Source: Candidatus Lloydbacteria bacterium RIFCSPLOWO2_02_FULL_54_12
GTDB lineage: Bacteria > Patescibacteriota > Minisyncoccia > Phycocordibacterales > UBA6899
NCBI GenBank assembly: GCA_001819095.1
Contig: MHLS01000012.1
Span: forward strand, 1 to 8,313
DNA: 8,313 bases
Direction of reading: 5' to 3'
Position numbers and translations under genes: made by a program. Each line of letters begins with the position of its first letter. Positions within the stretch are counted from its first letter, which is position 1. Positions 4,393-8,313 of this stretch are shown here, piece by piece. The notes below the pieces were generated by a model. It had not been told where the DNA came from and made no database searches. It was given only the letters and a program-made list of their open reading frames with translations.

Positions 4393-6207
4393 TCAGGTGA
4401 GGCCCCGCGCACCCGTCCTTTTCGGCATGCCCACAAGCGGAAGGAAGATGTGGAAAGTGGTGCCTTTATTCTCTTCCGACTCGAAGGAAAGCTGTCCTCC
4501 CGACGTTTCGACGATCGCTTTCACGATGTACATGCCGAGGCCGGTACCTTCGGTATCCTTCTGGCGCACGTTGTCGGCACGGAAGAATTTCTGGAACATC
4601 TTCGTATGCTGGCTCTTGGGGATGCCGTAGCCGTTGTCGGAGACCCGCACGTAGAGCATGTTCTGATAGGTGCTGATCTCAACGGCGATAGTTCCGCCCG
4701 CTTGGGTGTATTTGACCGAGTTGGAAAGGAAATTCTGGAAAATGATGCGGAGAAGATTCGGGTCGCCCTGATACACACTCGGTGCGTTGGCAAAGTTCCT
4801 TTCGACCACCTGCTGTTTTTCGGCGATCGAGGGCTCGAGCTCCGTGAGCACGCTTTGGCAAATCTCGACCAAGTTGACCGCTTTCGGTTCGATCGCGAAG
4901 GTGCCGAGCTCAAGGCGCGAGACGTTCAGAAGCGCGTTCACGAGCTCGACCATACGGAGATTGCCCGCGTAGATTTCTTCGACATATTGCCGCTGTTTCT
5001 CGTTCAGCACGCCGACATATTTCGACAGAAGCATCTCCGAATACCAGCGAATCGCCGAGAGCGGGGTGCGCAGTTGATGCGATGCGAGGGAAACGAACTC
5101 CGACTTTGCGCGATCGATCTCTTTGCGGAGCGAAATATCCTGACAGATCGAAACGTAGAAAAGCGTCTGCTCGCCCTCGCTGATGGGATAGATCGAGAGT
5201 TCCGCAAGGTAGATACTGCCGTCCTTTCGCTTGTTCACGATATCCTCGCTGTGATAGGTGAGCCCAGCGGAGATCTTCTCCCACATCGCGGGAAAGACCT
5301 CCGGCCTCGTTGCGGCGTCCTTTAAAATACGCGGATTCCTCCCGATTGCATCTTGAACGGTGTACCCGTTCAACGTCACCCATGCGGGATTGACGTAGAT
5401 GATCGTGCCGTCGGGCTTCGTGATGGAAACCGCTTCGGTCGACGAATCCACGGCCTTCTGGAATTTGCGGACATTCTGTACCTCTTCCTCGATCTTGTTT
5501 TTCGCAAACTCCAGTTCGTTCGTACGCGCCTCGAGCACCTCTTGGACACGTTTTACGTTGGTGAGATCCTCGATGATGCCGGAAAGTTTCATCGGCTTGC
5601 CGTCCGGACCTCGCGACACCCTGCCTCGGTCGGTGACCCAAAGATATTCGCTGTTCGCCCGCTGGAGGCGATACTCGATGGAATACTCGGGTGTGCGGCC
5701 GTCGAGGTAATATTCCATCGCGCGCTTCACGCCTTCGGCATCGTCGGGATGGATGCTGTCGTACCAGAAGGTCATCCGGTCGAGCTTGTCGCGGTCGGGA
5801 TACCCGAGCATGCCCATCATACGCGCGGAGAAGAACGCTTCGCCGCTCCTCAAGTCGTACTCCCAGAAACCGAGACCCGCGCCAATGAGCGCATTCACAT
5901 ACCGCTCTTTTCCGCTCGCGACCGCCTCGAGTGCTTCTTCGCCCCTCTTCGCGAACCGCAGATAGGTCGGCACGATGAAAAAGAGAAGTGCGGACACAAT
6001 AACGGCGGCAAAGAGCGCCAGAGAGCTCATCACTACCGTGGTCCATTCCGCATATGCCGTCGTCGGAAGCCAATGCGCAACGAAGAATATCCCCCCGCTC
6101 GAGAGTAGGAGAAGAATCGGCGCGAGGACGATGAGCAAGATGCCGCCGTGCGGAAGGGTCGCCTGCTTCAGGATGCGTTTGCCCATTTGTAGCGGTTCTT
6201 GTTCCAT
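4393..6207 (-). CDS. Membrane PAS-PAS sensor histidine kinase
   Basis: Predicted 604 residues from the ATG at 6207. A TTG at 6216 and an ATG at 6186 are alternatives; the ATG at 6207 is chosen because a TATTTT -10-like box lies 7 nt upstream and no Shine-Dalgarno favours another. Order: two transmembrane helices at about 22-45 and 58-80 with only a short external loop between them; PAS domain with PAC motif at about 101-217 ('GFWEYDLRSGEAFFS', 'SIHPDD'); a coiled-coil linker at about 218-250; second PAS at about 250-360 ('AVSITKPDGTIIYVNPAW', 'GYTVQDAIGRNPRIL'); HisKA with phosphoacceptor His377 in 'ASHQLRTPLSAIRWYS'; HATPase with N box around 491-500 ('QNFLSNSVKY'), G1 'DNGYGIP' at 524-530, F box 'MFQKFFRAD', G2 'GTGLGMYIVK' at 554-563. 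All catalytic boxes are intact. The lack of a large external domain suggests it senses internal or membrane signals through the PAS domains; the ligand is unknown. It is probably the phosphate donor for the two receivers encoded downstream. Confidence 0.93.
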   Translation of the reverse strand: MEQEPLQMGKRILKQATLPHGGILLIVLAPILLLLSSGGIFFVAHWLPTTAYAEWTTVVMSSLALFAAVIVSALLFFIVPTYLRFAKRGEEALEAVASGKERYVNALIGAGLGFWEYDLRSGEAFFSARMMGMLGYPDRDKLDRMTFWYDSIHPDDAEGVKRAMEYYLDGRTPEYSIEYRLQRANSEYLWVTDRGRVSRGPDGKPMKLSGIIEDLTNVKRVQEVLEARTNELEFAKNKIEEEVQNVRKFQKAVDSSTEAVSITKPDGTIIYVNPAWVTLNGYTVQDAIGRNPRILKDAATRPEVFPAMWEKISAGLTYHSEDIVNKRKDGSIYLAELSIYPISEGEQTLFYVSICQDISLRKEIDRAKSEFVSLASHQLRTPLSAIRWYSEMLLSKYVGVLNEKQRQYVEEIYAGNLRMVELVNALLNVSRLELGTFAIEPKAVNLVEICQSVLTELEPSIAEKQQVVERNFANAPSVYQGDPNLLRIIFQNFLSNSVKYTQAGGTIAVEISTYQNMLYVRVSDNGYGIPKSQHTKMFQKFFRADNVRQKDTEGTGLGMYIVKAIVETSGGQLSFESEENKGTTFHIFLPLVGMPKRTGARGLT

Positions 6208-6214
6208 CCCGTTC

Positions 6215-6220
6215 AAAATA
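6215..6220 (-). promoter_or_regulatory. Possible -10 box of the histidine kinase gene
   Basis: On the minus strand TATTTT (4 of 6 consensus) ends 7 nt before the ATG at 6207, which would give a leaderless transcript. No -35 match is visible. It lies inside the left arm of the inverted repeat. Confidence 0.3.
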
Positions 6221-6237
6221 GGACACGGACCCTCTGG

Positions 6238-6252
6238 GGGTCACGTTGACCC
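6238..6252. promoter_or_regulatory. Dyad GGGTCA-CGT-TGACCC upstream of the kinase
   Basis: A perfect 6-bp dyad with a 3-nt centre lies 30-45 bp upstream of the kinase start; a further GGTCA half-site follows at about 6264-6268. The position suits an operator for a dimeric regulator, or a small hairpin within the spacer of the long inverted repeat. No regulator gene is in the window. Confidence 0.35.
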
Positions 6253-6352
6253 ATGTTAACCAAGGTCATTTGTAAAGATATCTGCTTCATAGAAAACACC
6301 GGGTGTCCGTGATTTTGAACGGGATTCCCTGTATGGCGCAAAACACCTCTAC

Positions 6353-6374
6353 TCGCTTCCCTCAAAAGAAGCGA
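6353..6374. repeat. 7-bp hairpin in the kinase leader region
   Basis: TCGCTTC (6353-6359) pairs with GAAGCGA (6368-6374) around an 8-nt loop. No T-run follows on either strand, so it is not a terminator. If transcription starts at the -10 box at 6392-6400, this hairpin forms near the 5' end of the kinase leader RNA. Confidence 0.4.
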
Positions 6375-6391
6375 TTAACGCATACCCTTTC

Positions 6392-6400
6392 ATTCTAACA
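6392..6400 (-). promoter_or_regulatory. Extended -10 promoter pointing toward the kinase
   Basis: On the minus strand TGTTAGAAT is a TGn extended -10 with 5 of 6 consensus bases. A transcript from it would carry a leader of about 180 nt before the kinase ATG and would contain both arms of the inverted repeat at 6206-6325. No good -35 is visible. Confidence 0.5.
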
Positions 6401-6582
6401 CAGGCCGCTCCCCGAGAAATGCGGCTTGTCCCCCTCGGCCGTCTATGGCACTTGAAGCGTCCCAAGCGGTTCGAGGAATATGTCGTCCCGCGGGGATGCC
6501 GCAAGGGCACTTCCCGCTTTGTGAACAAAGCGTAGGTCGCTCCCATTTTTTTACTCCCTACGGTCGTTAAAAATCAGGTCGC
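6392..6582 (-). repeat. Intergenic element, copy 2 (counterpart at 2376-2554)
   Basis: Plus-strand motifs CTTGTCC (6425), TCCCAAG (6460), CGAGG (6472), GCAAG (6501), CATTTTT (6544), GTTAA (6566) and GGTCGC (6577) follow a minus-strand -10 box at 6392, in the same order as copy 1. It also contains a perfect 8-bp inverted repeat, CGCTTTGT (6515-6522) with ACAAAGCG (6525-6532), which has no equivalent in copy 1. A 65-codon minus-strand frame across it is Arg-rich, uses other frames than copy 1 at the shared motifs, and is not considered a gene. Confidence 0.5.
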
Positions 6583-6645
6583 TTGCGGAAATATGAAAGG
6601 GATGTAGTTTGGGGATAGGAGTAGTACCTTTAAAACCCAACAGAC

Positions 6646-6651
6646 AAGGAG
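6646..6651 (+). promoter_or_regulatory. Shine-Dalgarno fixing the GTG start of PIN-PhoH
   Basis: AAGGAG lies 6 nt before the GTG at 6658, which supports this start over the later in-frame ATG codons. Confidence 0.8.
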
Positions 6652-6657
6652 CCGCTT

Positions 6658-8154
6658 GTGGCCAATAACGAAGAAGTCGGGGCAGATAAAACCAACCCCG
6701 AGAAAAGCCGGGTCTATGTGCTGGACACGAATGTGCTCATCCACGATCCGACATCCTTGTTTCGCTTCGAAGAACACGATGTGTGCCTCCCCGTCACGGT
6801 AATCGAAGAGATCGACAACAACAAAAAAGGCACCGGCGAGGTCCCGCGCAATTCGCGACAAGCCGCGCGGTGGATCAACAAGGTCATTTCAGGGGTGCGC
6901 ACCGAAAGCGGAATACAGGGCATTGTCGCCTATCCGCTTGCTCCGGTCGACAAAAAGGCGAAAGGACGTTTGCTTATTCAGACCGAATTTGTCGAGCTCT
7001 CCAACATGCCGCAAGGGTTCGATCCGAAAAAAGCGGACAACCACATTCTCCAAACCGCCTTCTATCTCAAAAAGACTGGCGGAAATGCCGAGATCATCCT
7101 CGTCACCAAAGACATCATGGTCCGCGTGAAAGCGATACTCTACGGCATCGAAACGCAAGACTACGAGAACGACAAGGTGCTCGACGACGCCGACATTCTT
7201 CCTTCCGGCATCCGCAAACTCCCGAAGAACTTCTGGGAGAAACTCGGGCACTTGAAGGCCGCGCACTCGCCCCAAGGCGCCGTCTACGTCATCGAGACGC
7301 AATACCTTCCCAGGGTCCTGCGCAGTGCCTGCATCAACGAATTCGTGCACTGGGACGATGCGGAGAAGCCGTTCTTGGCGCGTGTTATCGCACACGACGA
7401 ACATGCCGTGACACTTCGCACGGTAAAAACGTACGACTCGGCGAAGGCGTCCGTGTTCGGGATCCGCGCGCGGAACCCCGAACAAGCGTTCGCGCTCGGC
7501 CTCCTGCTCGATCCGGAGGTCGACTTCGTGACCCTCTTGGGACAAGCAGGAACGGGCAAAACGCTCCTCACGCTCGCCGCAGGCCTAGAACAGGTGATGG
7601 AGATGTCCGAGCCGCTTTACTCCGAGATCATCTTCACGCGGGCGACGGTACCCTTGGGGAACGACATCGGCTTCCTCCCCGGCACCGAAGAAGAGAAGAT
7701 GAACCCGTGGATGGGCGCGCTCGACGACAACCTCGAAGTGCTCCTCGAGAACATGGAGGACAGCGGTAGCGAGAAGGGCGGCCTCTCCGGAAAAGGCGAA
7801 GCGCGCAGACAGCTCAACCGCTACATCAAGGTGAAGTCGATGAACTTCATGCGCGGGAGGACCTTCTTGAAGAAGTTCCTCGTCATCGATGAGGCGCAGA
7901 ATCTGACGCCGAAGCAGATGAAGGCGATTGTCACGCGCGCCGGTCCCGGCACGAAAGTGGTGTGCCTCGGAAACATCGGCCAGATCGACACGCCGTACCT
8001 GACCGAAGGAAGTTCCGGCCTAAGCTACGCGGTCGAGCACTTCAGAAGCGGCGACTCGTCGCTTCCCTATGGATGGGAACATTACGGGCACATCATCCTT
8101 GCGCAAGCGGTACGTTCGCGTCTCGCCTCGCAAGCGGAGAAAGTGCTGAAGTAA
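6658..8154 (+). CDS. PIN-PhoH fusion ATPase (PhoH family)
   Basis: Predicted 498 residues from GTG. The N-terminal PIN domain (about 18-160) shows 'VLDTNVLIHDP' with Asp23, an acidic 'VIEEID' (Glu50/Glu51), 'ADNHIL' with Asp127, and 'LVTKDIMVRVKA' with Asp152, the usual four-acid metal site of a ribonuclease. A linker of about 100 residues follows. The C-terminal PhoH domain has Walker A 'GQAGTGKT' at 295-302, 'FTRATVPLGNDIGFLPGT', Walker B 'FLVIDEAQN' around Asp411-Glu412, and 'CLGNIGQIDTPYLTEGSSGL' near the end. Characterised PIN-PhoH (PhoH2) proteins act as ATP-dependent RNA helicase and ribonuclease; a role in RNA turnover or stress is therefore likely, in the cytoplasm. All key residues are present and the length is normal. 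It is the only plus-strand gene, transcribed away from the kinase, with its own terminator. No antitoxin-like gene is seen next to it. Confidence 0.93.
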   Translation: MANNEEVGADKTNPEKSRVYVLDTNVLIHDPTSLFRFEEHDVCLPVTVIEEIDNNKKGTGEVPRNSRQAARWINKVISGVRTESGIQGIVAYPLAPVDKKAKGRLLIQTEFVELSNMPQGFDPKKADNHILQTAFYLKKTGGNAEIILVTKDIMVRVKAILYGIETQDYENDKVLDDADILPSGIRKLPKNFWEKLGHLKAAHSPQGAVYVIETQYLPRVLRSACINEFVHWDDAEKPFLARVIAHDEHAVTLRTVKTYDSAKASVFGIRARNPEQAFALGLLLDPEVDFVTLLGQAGTGKTLLTLAAGLEQVMEMSEPLYSEIIFTRATVPLGNDIGFLPGTEEEKMNPWMGALDDNLEVLLENMEDSGSEKGGLSGKGEARRQLNRYIKVKSMNFMRGRTFLKKFLVIDEAQNLTPKQMKAIVTRAGPGTKVVCLGNIGQIDTPYLTEGSSGLSYAVEHFRSGDSSLPYGWEHYGHIILAQAVRSRLASQAEKVLK

Positions 8155-8174
8155 GAGCAAGTATGTTGTAAGAC

Positions 8175-8204
8175 AAAAGGGCCGACCCGTTCGGCCCTTT
8201 TTTT
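8175..8204 (+). terminator. Intrinsic terminator after PIN-PhoH
   Basis: GGGCCGA (8179-8185) pairs with TCGGCCC (8191-8197) around CCCGT, extended by AAAA/TTTT, followed by a run of seven T. It lies 20 nt past the TAA stop. The A-run on the left makes it partly bidirectional. Confidence 0.92.
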
Positions 8205-8273
8205 ATATCCGGAAAGAAGTAGATGAAATACAAGGTCGGACCCACTCGTGTCCCGTTAAAACGCGCCCCTCCC

Positions 8274-8301
8274 AAAACGGCTTCATTGTGAAGCCGTTTT
8301 T
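8274..8301. terminator. Second hairpin terminator at the right edge
   Basis: ACGGCTTCA (8277-8285) pairs perfectly with TGAAGCCGT (8289-8297) around TTG, with AAA on the left and TTTT on the right. It can work in either direction. It may serve a leftward gene ending beyond the window or be a back-up for PIN-PhoH. I see no gene in the 69 nt between the two terminators. Confidence 0.75.
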
Positions 8302-8313
8302 CTCTATGTTTGT

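Larger units (their letters stand above)
6206..6325. repeat. Long inverted repeat around the histidine kinase start
   Basis: The left arm 6206-6226 and right arm 6303-6325 are inverted copies: a perfect 14-nt block (ATTTTGAACGGGAT, right arm at 6312-6325) and a perfect 6-nt block (GTGTCC, 6303-6308), separated by 1 nt in one arm and 3 nt in the other. The spacer is 76 nt. The left arm, read on the minus strand, covers the -10-like box and the first two bases of the kinase ATG. It could be an RNA hairpin that hides the start codon in a long transcript, paired operators, or the ends of a small non-autonomous element; no clear target duplication is seen. Confidence 0.75.
6208..6657. other. 450-nt divergent intergenic region between kinase and PIN-PhoH
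   Basis: No convincing protein gene is present. It holds, from left to right, the inverted repeat with a dyad inside it, a 7-bp hairpin, an extended -10 on the minus strand, the intergenic element copy 2, and the leader of the PIN-PhoH gene. A weak plus-strand promoter (TTGCGG at 6583, 16-bp spacer, TAGTTT at 6605) is the best candidate I see for the PhoH gene, but it is poor. Confidence 0.6.

Noticed and set aside
4324..6108. Long plus-strand frames opposite the kinase
   Set aside because: Antisense shadows of GC-rich codons; no ribosome binding site or recognisable domain.
4910..6244. Long alternative minus-strand frame (444 codons) inside the kinase gene
   Set aside because: It is a frame shadow of the kinase: Arg-rich and without domains, while the kinase frame has all catalytic boxes.
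6333..6398. 21-codon plus-strand frame upstream of PIN-PhoH, considered as an antitoxin or leader
   Set aside because: No Shine-Dalgarno, 260 nt from the PhoH start, no similarity to antitoxins; the PhoAT-PhoH2 arrangement of mycobacteria is not seen.
6349..6546. 65-codon minus-strand reading frame in the intergenic region
   Set aside because: Arg- and Pro-rich composition typical of a non-coding GC-rich frame, no Shine-Dalgarno, runs through the -10 box at 6392-6397, and its frame at the shared motifs is not kept in the other element copy.
6400..6560. tmRNA, 6S RNA or RNase P RNA in the large intergenic region
   Set aside because: None of the universal sequence signatures of these RNAs is present and the stems do not match their layouts.
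8205..8273. Possible tRNA or small RNA between the two right-edge terminators
   Set aside because: No cloverleaf or T-loop motif can be made and no promoter is visible; it is probably spacer.
1..8313. UGA recoded as glycine, as in Absconditabacteria or Gracilibacteria
   Set aside because: The kinase ends at TGA at a sensible length for its family and no gene needs an in-frame TGA to be read through.
1..8313. CRISPR array, prophage or defence island
   Set aside because: No regularly spaced repeats, integrase, phage structural or nuclease-effector genes are present; PIN-PhoH alone is a housekeeping-type RNA enzyme.

Overview
The window looks like chromosomal DNA of an uncultivated Candidate Phyla Radiation (Patescibacteria, probably Parcubacteria-like) bacterium of roughly balanced GC content. 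This is inference from gene style. The Ig-like surface module with the phrase 'DLKANGSDGPV', the stand-alone receivers (one with 'LDHYLLG'), the small helical orphan protein and the sparse, self-contained transcription units all resemble that group. No rRNA or ribosomal marker is present to prove it. All genes use the standard code, with TAA, TAG and TGA stops.

Layout, left to right. Seven genes lie on the minus strand and one on the plus strand. (1) 54-695: short secreted or membrane-anchored Ig-like surface protein, with a terminator at the left edge. (2) 814-2328: PaaK/CapK-like adenylate-forming enzyme with a clear promoter (TTGACA/TAATAT), a strong Shine-Dalgarno, a GTG start and its own terminator. 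(3) 2329-2686: a 358-nt intergenic region rich in hairpins. (4) 2687-3112: QueF-fold protein that has lost the catalytic cysteine. (5) 3206-3442: 78-residue helical protein of unknown function. (6) 3523-6207: two-component cluster, with a membrane PAS-PAS histidine kinase (4393-6207) followed by two receiver-only response regulators (3926-4324 and 3523-3909), closed by a bidirectional terminator. (7) 6208-6657: a 450-nt divergent intergenic region with a long inverted repeat and further structure. (8) 6658-8154, plus strand: PIN-PhoH fusion ATPase, followed by a strong terminator and a second hairpin at the right edge.

How the genes may work together: the kinase and the two receivers are probably one signalling module. 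No DNA-binding or enzymatic output domain is encoded here, so the output must act through protein-protein contacts or lie elsewhere. The 78-residue gene and the QueF-like gene may form a small downstream unit. The PaaK-like enzyme, the surface protein and PIN-PhoH look like independent units.

Three observations deserve most attention. First, the QueF-family protein contains no cysteine at all and also lacks the usual active-site histidine, so it cannot be a normal preQ0 reductase. Second, the two large intergenic regions (2376-2554 and 6392-6582) share a collinear series of short motifs at similar spacings, which suggests two diverged copies of one non-coding element about 180-190 nt long, each ending at a minus-strand -10 box. 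Third, an inverted repeat (6206-6226 / 6303-6325) includes the kinase start codon and could hide it in a long transcript.
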